Assembly (NCBI GenBank): GCA_028278025.1 | Contig: JANQFE010000073.1 | Span: 25,024-89,023, forward strand | Reading direction: 5' to 3' | From: Thermodesulfobacteriota bacterium | GTDB taxonomy: Bacteria; Desulfobacterota; WTBG01; CAIYCZ01; CAIRTM01 | Length of the DNA: 64,000 nt | Shown here: piece after piece, positions 45,116 through 54,889 of the stretch | Layout of the letters: each line of letters starts with the position of its first letter | Numbering within the stretch: position 1 is the first letter of the stretch | Position numbers and translations under genes: made by a program | Notes under the pieces: model-generated | Seen by the model: only the letters and a program-made list of their open reading frames with translations | What the model was told of the DNA's origin: nothing | Database searches by the model: none

Positions 45116-47275
45116 ATGAAACAACTCACACAAAAATTAAAGAACGGTAACATGCAGGTCGTGGAAGTTGCTGTGCCTCCGGTGCAGCAAAGACACATTT
45201 TGGTGCGCAATCATTTTTCATTAATTAGCGCGGGAACTGAAGGAAACACAGTTAAAACCGCTCGCAAAGGCTATCTGGGAAAAGCTAAAGAGCGTCCTCA
45301 ACAGCTCAAACAGGTCGTTGATACGTTAAAGACACAGGGGGTCACACAAACATATCGCGCGGTAATGAAAAAGCTTGAGGCTTACTCTCCGCTCGGATAT
45401 TCAAGTGCGGGAGAAGTAATTGATCTTGATCCTGAAATAAACAGTTTCAAGGTTGGCGATCTTGTTGCGTGCGGCGGGCTCACCGCATCACATGCTGAAA
45501 TCGTATGTGTTCCCGCAAATCTATGTGTAAAGTTGCAGCTCGATACTGACCTAAAACAGGCATCCTATAACACATTAGGTGCAATAGCTTTGCAGGGAGT
45601 TAGACAGGCTGATCTTAGAGTTGGCGAGACATGTGCTGTTATCGGCCTGGGGTTGCTGGGCCAGCTTACCGGCCTGCTGCTCAGAGCCTCAGGTGTTCAA
45701 ACCATTGGTATTGACATCAATCCCGCTATGGTTGATATAGCTGCCGCGCACTGTGTTGATCTTGGGCTAAAACGCGACAACATCGGCGTTGAGGAAAAAA
45801 TTATTCAGGCAACGCAGGGATTAGGATGCGACGCGGTAATCATTACTGCAGCGTCCAGTTCTCTTGACCCCATAAACTTTGCAGGTGCAATTTCCCGAAA
45901 ACGCGGAACAGTTGTGGTTGTCGGCGCAGTGCCCACCGGCTTTGAACGGGAACCCCATTTTTACAAAAAAGAACTGCAGGTGAAAATGTCCTGTTCATAC
46001 GGACCCGGCAGATATGATCCTGTCTATGAAGACAAGGGTATAGACTATCCGGCAGCATATGTGCGCTGGACAGAAAACCGCAACATGCAGGCATTTCAAA
46101 ACTTAATTTACACTAAGAAAATTGATCTCAGCTATCTGACTACTCACATCTTTAAACTCGACGAGGCCCCTGCAGCATATGATATGCTTATGACTAAATC
46201 AGAACCGTTTATTGGTATTCTTATCGAATATGATACTGCAAAAGAAATAAAGAAATCTACTGTCAACACAGCTCCTCAACAAGCAGCTGGCAGAAGGCAA
46301 CTCGCAACGATTGGTTTCATTGGTGCCGGATCATATGCCCAAAGTCATCTTCTACCCAACATTCCAAAACAATCCGACATTAGACTTAAAGGGGTTATGA
46401 CAGCAACCAGCAGCAGTTCGCGATCGGTCGCGGACCGCTACAAGTTTGAATTTTGCACAGGGGACGAGCAGAATATCCTCGGAAACAATGATATTAATAC
46501 AATCTTCATTGCTACCCGCCATGATTCTCATGCGAAGTTTGTAGTTAAATCTTTACAGGCGGGTAAAAATGTTTTTGTGGAAAAACCTCTCTGTCTGCAG
46601 GAAGAGGAGTTACATGAAATAACCAATGCTTACAATTCGGCTCTCAACTCTCAGCACTCAGCACAAATGGTAATGGTTGGATACAATCGACGCTTTGCAC
46701 CCCTGATACAAAAAATCAAAGAGACCCTTGGCGATGGGCCTATGGCCATGATGTACCGTGTCAATGCAGGATCCATTCCAGCTGATTCCTGGATTCAGGA
46801 TACTGAGATAGGCGGTGGAAGAATAATAGGTGAAGTCTGTCATTTCATTGATTTGTTGACCTTCCTCAATGGTTCGCTTCCGGTTTCTGTGTATGCTACG
46901 GCAATGCAGGAACCCCAAGCTTTAAATGATATTGTAAATATTTCCTTATCATATGGAAACGGTTCAATCGGTACAATAGCATATTTTGCCAACGGTGATA
47001 AAAGTGTTCCGAAAGAAATGCTTGAAATTTATGCAAACGGATGCACTGCACTGCTCAATGATTTTAAAACGCTTTCAATTTACAATAGAGGCAGAAAACA
47101 AGAAAAACGGCAGCCACAGGATAAAGGACAAAAGAATGAGATTAAATTATTTCTTGAAGCCATACTGAATGGAACCGGTATGATAATTCCCTTTGATGAG
47201 ATCTACAGCACCTCTCTCGTCACATTTAAAATTATTGAGTCAATCCAAAAAAGAGAAAGCATTACTATCACCTAA
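45116..47275 (+). CDS. Fused zinc-type alcohol dehydrogenase and Gfo/Idh/MocA oxidoreductase
   Basis: This two-domain dehydrogenase of 719 residues begins with a medium-chain dehydrogenase unit (about 1-375) with the fold core VGETCAVIGLGLLGQLTGLLL. The second unit (about 395-719) is a Gfo/Idh/MocA protein with IGFIGAGSYAQSHLL at about 398 and the lysine motif FVEKPLC at about 485-491. The fusion is known from glycan loci next to heparinase-like genes, as here, and is thought to oxidise or epimerise sugar nucleotides. Near 46641-46661 three heptamer units (CTCTCAA, CTCTCAG, CACTCAG) are read as an extra loop before MVMVGYNRRF. Confidence 0.9.
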   Translation: MKQLTQKLKNGNMQVVEVAVPPVQQRHILVRNHFSLISAGTEGNTVKTARKGYLGKAKERPQQLKQVVDTLKTQGVTQTYRAVMKKLEAYSPLGYSSAGEVIDLDPEINSFKVGDLVACGGLTASHAEIVCVPANLCVKLQLDTDLKQASYNTLGAIALQGVRQADLRVGETCAVIGLGLLGQLTGLLLRASGVQTIGIDINPAMVDIAAAHCVDLGLKRDNIGVEEKIIQATQGLGCDAVIITAASSSLDPINFAGAISRKRGTVVVVGAVPTGFEREPHFYKKELQVKMSCSYGPGRYDPVYEDKGIDYPAAYVRWTENRNMQAFQNLIYTKKIDLSYLTTHIFKLDEAPAAYDMLMTKSEPFIGILIEYDTAKEIKKSTVNTAPQQAAGRRQLATIGFIGAGSYAQSHLLPNIPKQSDIRLKGVMTATSSSSRSVADRYKFEFCTGDEQNILGNNDINTIFIATRHDSHAKFVVKSLQAGKNVFVEKPLCLQEEELHEITNAYNSALNSQHSAQMVMVGYNRRFAPLIQKIKETLGDGPMAMMYRVNAGSIPADSWIQDTEIGGGRIIGEVCHFIDLLTFLNGSLPVSVYATAMQEPQALNDIVNISLSYGNGSIGTIAYFANGDKSVPKEMLEIYANGCTALLNDFKTLSIYNRGRKQEKRQPQDKGQKNEIKLFLEAILNGTGMIIPFDEIYSTSLVTFKIIESIQKRESITIT

Positions 47276-47316
47276 ATACTTTTTAACTCAAAATAGTCAG
47301 GCAATTATTAAACAAC

Positions 47317-49158
47317 ATGTTGAGAGAGTTGAAATTTTATTTATTGCGTCTAAAAAATGCTCCCTTACCTGAATTGCTTTACAGAGCACAACAGTTCATA
47401 ACCATATCTCGCGTTAGGCGCCACCTGAAACAGAGCAGGAATCCTGTATCCATTCCTGCTATTGATAAAGAAGACTTAAAGCATCTTATAATGCCTGACT
47501 TTTCTTCTATGGAAGATCAGGATCGGGCAGCTCTGATTTTACAGGGAGAAACCTATACGCTGCATACTAAACGCTCACTGATCCAAAAGTTAGAGGAAGA
47601 CTTCTCTCAGTTTTTTTTTGCTGATATCAAACTACCCAGCCAGTCTCCTGATATCAGAACAGTGTGGGAGCCTGCCAGATTACAGCATATAACTTTTCTT
47701 GTTAAACATGCAGAAACATTATCTGATAAAAAAACAATCAAAGAATTCATAAAAGCAAATGCACTCAAGTGGATCAGGGATAACCCATTTCCTTACGGTG
47801 TACACTATCTTTCTGTAATGGAATGCGGTCTGAGGATACCTGTATTCTTCTACTGTTTGAAATATATTGAGGATTTGGCTGCAGATGAATATCACTTAAT
47901 TCTTGAAACAATTTATCTTCACGCCTGGCTTACTTCAAAACTGTTTTCATTGTATTCTTCTCTTGGTAATCATACAATTGCTGAAAGCATCGGCCTGATT
48001 TTTGCCGGAGCCGTCTTTAGAAAAACAAAAAAGGGTCGGCAATGGCTGCAAAAAGGCACAGACCTGTTAAGACAGGAATCCACACATCAAATCATGGATG
48101 ATGGTGGTCCTGCAGAACAATCACTAAATTATCACCGTTTTGTACTGGACCTCTACTGGCTTGCAATTGATTTTCTCGAAAAAAACAAGCTCAATGATCT
48201 AAGGGATATTAAACCAAGACTTGCAAAGGGTGAAAATTTTTTAAAATCATTTCTGGATATATCCGGGGCGTTACCATTAATAGGGGATAGTGATGATGGT
48301 TGTGCAATTGCACCCAGCCTTGCACCATACCGGCCCGAAACAAATAAACAAGAAGTCGGTTTGTCTATTGTTGAGCACTCAGGTTATTGCATTATACATT
48401 CACTTAACAATGTCCGGGTAATCTTTGATCACGGGCCGCTGGGTATGCCCCCGCTGTACAATCATGGCCATGCTGACGCACTGTCAATAACCCTCTCTAA
48501 AGAAGGCAAAAAGTTTCTCGTTGACCCCGGCACTTACAGGTATAATGGCGAGCCGACATTCAGAAAATATTTCAAGAGCACACGAGCACATAATACGGTT
48601 ACTATTGACGGATGTGACCAGGCAGTTCAGGAAACCGGTTTCATTTGGAGCCATCCTTACAAAACCAAAACTCTGCGCACCACATATCAAAATAATAATT
48701 TCTTAATTGAAGCAATGCATGATGGGTATACACGCTTAAAAAATCCTGTAGTACATAAGCGAACATTTCATTTTTTTGCGGCAAGCAATATAATAATAAA
48801 GGATTCATTTGCAGGCGAAGGCCAGCATGATTTCGAACTGCTTTTTCACCTTCATCCTGATGTATCCGTTACCAAGGATCACGAATGGTGGGCTATAAAC
48901 AATCAGGGGATATCTGTTTTCATCCAGCTTCTGGACGACTATGATTTTAATTTTATTAAAGGTCAAGGCGATCCGTTGCTTGGGTGGTATTCCCCTGTTT
49001 ATGGAATCAAAAAACAAAGCGGTGTATTGAGGCACGTAAAGCGAGGATCGCCGCATGAGGTTTCTTTTGTAACAGCAGTCTGCATTAGCGATCCCTTAAA
49101 ACCGAAAAACCTTATAGAAAGGCTGGCACAACTTGAACAACAGACTTCCGATACTTAA
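47317..49158 (+). CDS. Heparinase II/III-family polysaccharide lyase
   Basis: The 613-residue protein has an N-terminal alpha/alpha-toroid (about 60-330) and a C-terminal beta-sandwich (about 360-600). The conserved GMPPLYNHGHADALS segment (about 375-389) and DPGTYRYNG (about 403-411) identify the heparinase II/III family, whose members split or handle uronic-acid-containing glycans by beta-elimination. No signal peptide is obvious: the start MLRELKFYLLRLKN is basic and only weakly hydrophobic. It may therefore be cytosolic, as is often the case for copies paired with the bi-domain dehydrogenase. Its end overlaps the next gene by 26 bases. Confidence 0.86.
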   Translation: MLRELKFYLLRLKNAPLPELLYRAQQFITISRVRRHLKQSRNPVSIPAIDKEDLKHLIMPDFSSMEDQDRAALILQGETYTLHTKRSLIQKLEEDFSQFFFADIKLPSQSPDIRTVWEPARLQHITFLVKHAETLSDKKTIKEFIKANALKWIRDNPFPYGVHYLSVMECGLRIPVFFYCLKYIEDLAADEYHLILETIYLHAWLTSKLFSLYSSLGNHTIAESIGLIFAGAVFRKTKKGRQWLQKGTDLLRQESTHQIMDDGGPAEQSLNYHRFVLDLYWLAIDFLEKNKLNDLRDIKPRLAKGENFLKSFLDISGALPLIGDSDDGCAIAPSLAPYRPETNKQEVGLSIVEHSGYCIIHSLNNVRVIFDHGPLGMPPLYNHGHADALSITLSKEGKKFLVDPGTYRYNGEPTFRKYFKSTRAHNTVTIDGCDQAVQETGFIWSHPYKTKTLRTTYQNNNFLIEAMHDGYTRLKNPVVHKRTFHFFAASNIIIKDSFAGEGQHDFELLFHLHPDVSVTKDHEWWAINNQGISVFIQLLDDYDFNFIKGQGDPLLGWYSPVYGIKKQSGVLRHVKRGSPHEVSFVTAVCISDPLKPKNLIERLAQLEQQTSDT

Positions 49159-49900
49159 TATCTGGGTTGACCCCGTTAATAAAGAGAAAGCAATTAACAT
49201 TGTAAAAAATTTTCTGAGATCCAGCGGCGGGCCTCATGCAATATTTGCCTCAAATCCGGAGAAAAATTATTCGGTTCCTAAGGACCCCCTGCTGTATGAA
49301 ACATACAGAAATGCAGACCTGTTAATTCCGGACGGAGTCGCTGTAGTGCTGGCTGCAAAATTTTTGTATGGTGCCACGCTGGCTCGTGTTCCCGGTGTAG
49401 AGCTTATGGAAGACATCTGCAGGCTTGCAGCACATGAAGGATATAAGGTTTTTTTCTACGGAGCAAAAGAGTCCGTAAACAAAAGTGCGGCTGAAAAATT
49501 ACAGTCACGCTATCCCGGATTAAACATTGCCGGGAGATCAAATGGCTATCTGAAGGAAAAGGATATGCCTGAACTTATAAAAAAGATTAACGCGTCTAAT
49601 GCTGAAATTCTTTTTCTTGCTCTTGGGTCTCCCGCACAGGAAAAGTGGTTTGCCACTCACAAGGAATACCTGAAAAAAGTGAAAGTGTGTCAGGGGATAG
49701 GCGGCACCCTGGATACAATTGCAGGCACCGTTAAAAGAGCACCGGAATTCTGGCAGCGTCTTTCAGCGGAATGGTTATATAGATTGCTCTCTGAGCCTAA
49801 AAGGATTCAGCGTCAAAAAGTTTTACCATTGTTCGCTATAAATGTATGTCTTCTTAAACTGAAAAACTGCCTGCCGTTTAAGAAAAAATCAGATCGTTAG
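49133..49900 (+). CDS. WecG/TagA/CpsF family glycosyltransferase (GT26)
   Basis: The 255-residue enzyme transfers a sugar to an undecaprenyl-diphosphate-linked first sugar. Family motifs are SNPEKNYSVPKDP, the acceptor-binding aspartate in LLIPDGVAVVLAA, ARVPGVELMEDIC, FFYGAKES, LFLALGSPAQEKW and GIGGTLDTIAGTVKRAPEF. It starts with TTG inside the heparinase gene (26-base overlap, AAGG upstream), so translation is likely coupled. With the WecA-like enzyme it would provide the second step of repeat-unit assembly; ManNAc or ManNAcA is the donor in studied relatives. Confidence 0.92.
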   Translation: MNNRLPILNIWVDPVNKEKAINIVKNFLRSSGGPHAIFASNPEKNYSVPKDPLLYETYRNADLLIPDGVAVVLAAKFLYGATLARVPGVELMEDICRLAAHEGYKVFFYGAKESVNKSAAEKLQSRYPGLNIAGRSNGYLKEKDMPELIKKINASNAEILFLALGSPAQEKWFATHKEYLKKVKVCQGIGGTLDTIAGTVKRAPEFWQRLSAEWLYRLLSEPKRIQRQKVLPLFAINVCLLKLKNCLPFKKKSDR

Positions 49901-49921
49901 GTTTAATTATTGCGAAAAGTT

Positions 49922-51028
49922 ATGCCCCGTCAAAACAATAAAAAAAAGACCCCTAAAAAGCCTGTTTTTGTTGGCCTGTCAAGCTCTGAAATAGATTCTG
50001 TAAAAGGAGTTTTAATTCTGCTTGTCGTTCTGGGGCACTCACCGCTTCAATATGTGATTCCGCATTTAAAACAAATAATATATTCTTTTCATATGCACAG
50101 TTTTTTATTCATTCCTTTTCTATTTCCTTCAAAACAATTTTCGGTTCAATACTGTTCGGACAGGGCGATACGATATTTAAGTCCCTATGTGGTCTTTGTT
50201 GTTGCATGCTGCATTCTTTACTTTTCTTTGTATATACCACTGGAGGAAAGTATCAGCTGGTTGCAGGACGTTGCAATCGGTCTTGTTGTTGGTAACGCCC
50301 TGCCGTTAAAAAAGGCCTGCGGTTTTCAAATATACTGGTTCTTACCCGCGCTGTTTACACTCAATATTTTTAGAAGCCTTTATACGCGGTTCAGCAGAAG
50401 CGGCAAAATAATCATTTTGATTCTACTCTTGTGCCTGCATCCTTTTTTAGGTTTACTGCCGAGGGTTGCAAAAGACTTCATACCGTTTGGTCTGCATATA
50501 GCTGCATATCTTTTCCCGCTGGCCGTTTTTGCCGGCTTTGTCTGGAATCGCCTTTTCCCCCAATATAGACCTGCTGCTAAAACTGCGGTTTGTTCGGCAC
50601 TGACAGTATGCCTGATTATAATGGTTCAGGCTGGTTCAAATGTTCGATTAGGTGCACTGAATGTATATGGATACAATAAAGTATTTTCAATGCTTCTCCA
50701 TGATATAATTCCCCTGCTGGCATTCATTTCACTATTAGGTTGTGCCTCTTATTTTGCCAGGATACCTTTACTCAGCTATATGGGGAAGCATTCTCTGGGT
50801 ATTTTTGTTTCTCACCAGCTTTTCATGCATGGATTAGTGCAAATTTCAAAGTTGATTTTTTTTACTGCTGATATATTCATTGTCCGCTTTATAACTGGAT
50901 GTATAATAATAATCTGTTCTATAGTGCTCTCTGTTTACCTGGCCAAAGTAATATATGCAAATGTTCTTATAAAGGGTTTAGTTTTTCCGCGATCAAGCAG
51001 TGATTGGCTGCATATTAAAAACAGATAG
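49922..51028 (+). CDS. Acyltransferase family 3 membrane protein
   Basis: This 368-residue integral membrane O-acyltransferase has about ten helices. The N-terminal signature SSEIDSVKGVLILLVVLGHSP contains the conserved histidine (about residue 38). A second motif, IYSFHMHSFLFIPF, follows. It probably transfers acetyl or succinyl groups onto the polysaccharide from the cytosolic side. The ATG at 49922 is chosen; a TTG at 49910 is an alternative. It lies 21 bases after the GT26 gene. Confidence 0.88.
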   Translation: MPRQNNKKKTPKKPVFVGLSSSEIDSVKGVLILLVVLGHSPLQYVIPHLKQIIYSFHMHSFLFIPFLFPSKQFSVQYCSDRAIRYLSPYVVFVVACCILYFSLYIPLEESISWLQDVAIGLVVGNALPLKKACGFQIYWFLPALFTLNIFRSLYTRFSRSGKIIILILLLCLHPFLGLLPRVAKDFIPFGLHIAAYLFPLAVFAGFVWNRLFPQYRPAAKTAVCSALTVCLIIMVQAGSNVRLGALNVYGYNKVFSMLLHDIIPLLAFISLLGCASYFARIPLLSYMGKHSLGIFVSHQLFMHGLVQISKLIFFTADIFIVRFITGCIIIICSIVLSVYLAKVIYANVLIKGLVFPRSSSDWLHIKNR

Positions 51029-51083
51029 TATGCTCGCCTGATTTCTGATTGCTGCAGTTAACATCTGCAAAAGGTTATCACAC

Positions 51084-52565
51084 ATGCTGTTCAATTCATT
51101 ACACTTTCTGCTATTTTTTCCGGCTGTTGCAGCAATGTATTTCATCTGCCCTTTCCGCTACAGACAAATTCTGCTGCTGGCGTCAAGTTATTTTTTTTAC
51201 ATGTGTCTTAATGTCAACTATGCTCTTCTGCTTGTTGTTTCCACACTCATCACCTATCTAACCGCCTTGGTTATGGGGATATCAAAGTATAAGAAGCAGA
51301 GATTATATTACCTTCTGACCAGTCTGATTCTCAATATTGGCATGCTGGCTGCCTTTAAGTATTTTAATTTCATCAACGATTCTTTGAGACTGCTGTGCAA
51401 CTATTTCAATATTGTCTACACGGTGCCCCGTCTGGATATTCTGCTGCCCATAGGAATTTCTTTTTATGTTTTCAAGGCTTTAAGCTACTCAATAGATGTC
51501 TACAGGGGCACAAAAACACCTGAGAAAAGTCTTGTTACTTATGCTCTCTATGTATCATTTTTCCCACAGCTGTTAGCGGGGCCCATAGAGCGCTCAACAC
51601 ATCTGATACCACAGTTATCCCGTTTATATCACTTTAATTATAACAGAATTACTGAGGGTCTGCGGCTAATGGCCTGGGGGTTTTTCAAAAAGGTCGTAAT
51701 TGCTGACCGTCTGGCGCTTATTGTCAACCATGTTTATGATAACCCTTACAGCTATGAAGGGGTACCATTAATTATTGCCACCTTTTTCTTTACCCTCCAA
51801 ATCTACTGTGATTTTTCCAGCTATTCGGATATCGCTATAGGGGCTCTAAAAATACTGGGTATTAATTCACGGCTTAACTTTAACCGGCCTTATTTCTCCA
51901 AATCATTAACAGAGTTTTGGAAAAGGTGGCATATCAGCCTTTCCACCTGGTTTAGGGATTATCTCTATATTTCCTTAGGTGGGAACCGTGTAAAAAGATG
52001 GCGATGGTACGCAAATCTGTTCATTGTTTTTCTGGTAAGTGGTTTGTGGCATGGTGCAAACTGGACATTTGTACTCTGGGGATGCCTGCACGGAATATAC
52101 CTGCTTTTTGGCATATGGTCAAAAAACCTGCGTGATAAAATCGCCCATGCAACAGGGATAACAAAATTGCCATATCTTTATAATTTCTTAAAAATTGTGA
52201 CAACATTTTCCCTGGTTTCGTTCGCGTGGATATTTTTCAGGGCCAACAATGTATATGAAGCATACTATATAACAACCCACCTCTTTTCAGGACTTGGAGA
52301 ATTTTTAGCAAACAGCATGGATCTTGCTTATCTGCACAGCATTCTGGGACAGCTTGGGGTATCCAGAAATGAATTGATTCTTGCTTTCCTTTTCATTGGA
52401 GTCCTTGAAACAGTTCAGTACATACAAGAATATACGAACATTACAGATACCTTTAGCATACAGCCCGTCTGGTTTAGATGGACAACATACTATATACTTA
52501 CGGCAATGATACTGTTTTATGGTGCTTTTAACACTACCCAGGAATTTATTTATTTTCAATTTTAA
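51084..52565 (+). CDS. MBOAT-family O-acyltransferase (AlgI/DltB-like)
   Basis: The 493-residue membrane protein passes acyl groups across the inner membrane for polysaccharide acetylation. Motifs are LPIGISFYVFKALSYSIDVYRG (about 121-142), AGPIER (165-170), the conserved histidine in KRWHISLSTWFRDYLYISLGGNR (His283) and the active-site histidine in SGLWHGANWTF (His323). It is followed after six bases by an SGNH protein, forming the two-component arrangement known from AlgI/AlgX and PatA/PatB. The pair probably acetylates the polymer in the periplasm. Confidence 0.94.
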   Translation: MLFNSLHFLLFFPAVAAMYFICPFRYRQILLLASSYFFYMCLNVNYALLLVVSTLITYLTALVMGISKYKKQRLYYLLTSLILNIGMLAAFKYFNFINDSLRLLCNYFNIVYTVPRLDILLPIGISFYVFKALSYSIDVYRGTKTPEKSLVTYALYVSFFPQLLAGPIERSTHLIPQLSRLYHFNYNRITEGLRLMAWGFFKKVVIADRLALIVNHVYDNPYSYEGVPLIIATFFFTLQIYCDFSSYSDIAIGALKILGINSRLNFNRPYFSKSLTEFWKRWHISLSTWFRDYLYISLGGNRVKRWRWYANLFIVFLVSGLWHGANWTFVLWGCLHGIYLLFGIWSKNLRDKIAHATGITKLPYLYNFLKIVTTFSLVSFAWIFFRANNVYEAYYITTHLFSGLGEFLANSMDLAYLHSILGQLGVSRNELILAFLFIGVLETVQYIQEYTNITDTFSIQPVWFRWTTYYILTAMILFYGAFNTTQEFIYFQF

Positions 52566-52570
52566 ATAAC

Positions 52571-53509
52571 ATGAAAAGATTTCTGTTAAACTCTATAAGC
52601 TTTGCACTTCCGTTTTTGCTGCTCTTTGCACTGATAATTATCATTGACCCCTTTGGCTACTTTAATATATTCACAGCAATACCCCCTGAAATAAAAAAAA
52701 GTACTGCGTACAGGTTGAACTATGCCCTTTGGAAAACTATTGAATACAGCAAAAAGCCCTGCGCAAACATACTTCTGGGTGACTCCCGAATGGAACGGTT
52801 CAAACCAGAAAAAATAAAAGAGTTTACAGACGTTGAGTATTATAATTTTTCTTATGGTGGCGGTACCCTTGCAGAGGCGTGCAAAACATTCTGGTTTGCT
52901 GCTGAAATTACCAAGTTAAAAAATGTATATATAGGCATTAATTTCAATCTCTACAATATGCACAACTCCGGCGACAGGGTTAGCGGTGCAATGACGATTA
53001 TGAAAAACCCCCTGCTCTATCTGGTCAACCGGGATGTGGTTAAAGCTGCCTTTATGATAGTTAAACACCTTTTCTCCGGGAAATCCGTATCTCTTGAGGC
53101 CCCTCCAATGTCACGCGCCCGGTTCTGGGAGTACCAGCTGAATGTAACTGCAAAACGTTACTATAAAAGCTATGCCTATCCGACCAGCCTTTATGAGGAA
53201 CTTAACAAAATAAGCGCATACTGCGATGATAAAAAAATCAAACTAGTTTTTCTGATCTTGCCCACACATGTTTCACTGCAGAAAAAAGTACAAGCATTCG
53301 GTCTGCAGGACGCTCAGCAGAGATTCCTCTCTGATCTACAGGGACTGGGTACTGTTTATGATTTTGACTACCCTAACCCGTTTACCGAGAACCGTTCAAA
53401 TTTTAACGATCCCTATCATTTTAAACCCGATGAACATCTTTCCCTGTTCATTAAAGAAATTTGGCATGGTGTCAAAGGATATGCAAAAGTCTACTCTCTG
53501 CACAATTGA
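52571..53509 (+). CDS. SGNH-fold O-acetyltransferase partner of the MBOAT protein
   Basis: The 312-residue protein has one N-terminal membrane anchor (about 8-28), which places the catalytic domain in the periplasm. The nucleophile motif is LLGDSRMERF (GDSR at 70-73), and the C-terminal catalytic Asp-His is in NDPYHFKPDEH (280-283). A middle block with YNFSYGGGTLAEA supplies the oxyanion-hole type glycine. It starts six bases after the MBOAT gene, so both are co-translated. It most resembles AlgX/DltD-type partners in layout, but the acceptor sugar is unknown. Confidence 0.82.
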   Translation: MKRFLLNSISFALPFLLLFALIIIIDPFGYFNIFTAIPPEIKKSTAYRLNYALWKTIEYSKKPCANILLGDSRMERFKPEKIKEFTDVEYYNFSYGGGTLAEACKTFWFAAEITKLKNVYIGINFNLYNMHNSGDRVSGAMTIMKNPLLYLVNRDVVKAAFMIVKHLFSGKSVSLEAPPMSRARFWEYQLNVTAKRYYKSYAYPTSLYEELNKISAYCDDKKIKLVFLILPTHVSLQKKVQAFGLQDAQQRFLSDLQGLGTVYDFDYPNPFTENRSNFNDPYHFKPDEHLSLFIKEIWHGVKGYAKVYSLHN

Positions 53510-53681
53510 GAATCCCGGCAGCTGGTTCAGTCTGTTTGCAAGCCACATTCAGTTCAGGGAAAACAGAGCCAATGAAATTAATTACATCACGCATGTTGCT
53601 GGGTTTAACGAGGACAGGTAAAAAACTTTACCTATCCATTCTTATCCTTTGCCAGTATACAAAACGGTCTTGTGTTGACTT

Positions 53682-54623
53682 ATGAAAACAGCGGCAAACA
53701 AATCAAGACTTTGGGCATTGCTCATTGCCAGCGGGTGCTTTGCATTTTTTTTTCTTGTGAACACGCGGATGAACAACAATCGCCCTTTAGATGAGTTGTT
53801 CAATTTTGGTCACATCCCGCTGTTCGGCATAGTATCTCTGGCAATTTTAAAAATATTGAAACACGGGAGGGATCCCACGCATAAGAGGCATTATGTGATA
53901 TCCGGAGCATGCACAGCCTTGCTGGGTATAGTTACCGAATGCTTGCAGCTTTTCATTCCTGAAAGAAGTTTTACGATTAGTGACATTTTTCGTGATGCCC
54001 TTGGGGCATGTACGTTTCTCGTTTTTGTATACCCATTTCGCTCAACGCATGCTAGAATGCAAAAAATCTGCAGAATTTCCTGTGCAGGTTGTATAGCTGT
54101 GGCACTAATTCCTGTTGTGCTGGCAATTACAGACAGTATATCTATGCACAAAAATTTTCCGGTTATCTGCTCATTTGAAAACAGGCTCGAAGTTTCCAGG
54201 TGGAATACCCAAAAATGCAAGATAACGATATCCAGGAAACATGCTACCCATGGTGAATTCTCTTTAAAGCTAAACCTGCGGCCTGGGGGGCTTCCAGGAA
54301 TTGCTACAAGGTATCTGCCGGGCGACTGGCAGAAAAAAAACAAACTTGCATGTGATATCTATCTTGAAGGCACTAATAGCTTAAATATGACCCTTAGAAT
54401 CCAGGACAGCAACTACAATGGAACACTGGCTGACACATACCATGAAATTTTTGTCCTATTACCGGGAAAGAATAGTATCGAGATCAATCTCGATACAGTT
54501 CAGAATGCCCCTGCAGGCAGGCTGATGGATCTGGGCACAATTGCTAAAATGTATATCTTTTCATACAAGCTCCAAAGTTACCGCACATTGTATGTAGACA
54601 ACATCAGAGTATGTGAGAAATAA
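53682..54623 (+). CDS. VanZ-like membrane protein with C-terminal carbohydrate-binding-like domain
   Basis: The 313-residue protein has a VanZ-like membrane part (about 1-150; four or five helices, with LDELFNFGHIPLFG and the conserved glutamate in GIVTECLQLFIPERSFTISDIFRDALG). A soluble beta-rich domain (about 165-313) follows. It has CSFENRLEVSRW at its start and ends YRTLYVDNIRV, a pattern seen in galactose-binding-like or CBM domains. VanZ proteins lower teicoplanin binding in enterococci and are of unknown use in Gram-negative polysaccharide loci. The domain fusion suggests contact with glycan at the membrane surface. Confidence 0.78.
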   Translation: MKTAANKSRLWALLIASGCFAFFFLVNTRMNNNRPLDELFNFGHIPLFGIVSLAILKILKHGRDPTHKRHYVISGACTALLGIVTECLQLFIPERSFTISDIFRDALGACTFLVFVYPFRSTHARMQKICRISCAGCIAVALIPVVLAITDSISMHKNFPVICSFENRLEVSRWNTQKCKITISRKHATHGEFSLKLNLRPGGLPGIATRYLPGDWQKKNKLACDIYLEGTNSLNMTLRIQDSNYNGTLADTYHEIFVLLPGKNSIEINLDTVQNAPAGRLMDLGTIAKMYIFSYKLQSYRTLYVDNIRVCEK

Positions 54624-54889
54624 ATAGTGGCTCCATTCTTCTGGTCTACAATAATGGGTAACCATCCTGAGCCCCCGCCAGCGAAGGCTCGGCGGATTTT
54701 AAAACAGCTATAACGAGGTTGCTGACAGCTTATTCCTTGACACGTATATGCACTTTTACTATACTGTTTGAAGTTTAGAAAAAAATTTCACATCAATCCG
54801 CTCCGCTGATAATAACCAAGCAGCATCATTTAAGGACTCTTGTCTGAATACCGCAACAATTTTTCTGTCTCATCAAAGGCACAAATGCT
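54624..54889. other. Intergenic gap with short palindrome
   Basis: The 266 bases hold no gene. A small inverted repeat (CCGCC and GGCGG around AGCGAAGGCTC, about 54674-54694) stands out as G+C-rich in an AT-rich surrounding and may be another interspersed element. Confidence 0.45.

Noticed and set aside
53268..53685. Overlapping frames near the SGNH protein end
   Set aside because: They overlap the strongly supported SGNH gene in other frames and have no motifs. The gap 53510-53681 shows nothing coding.
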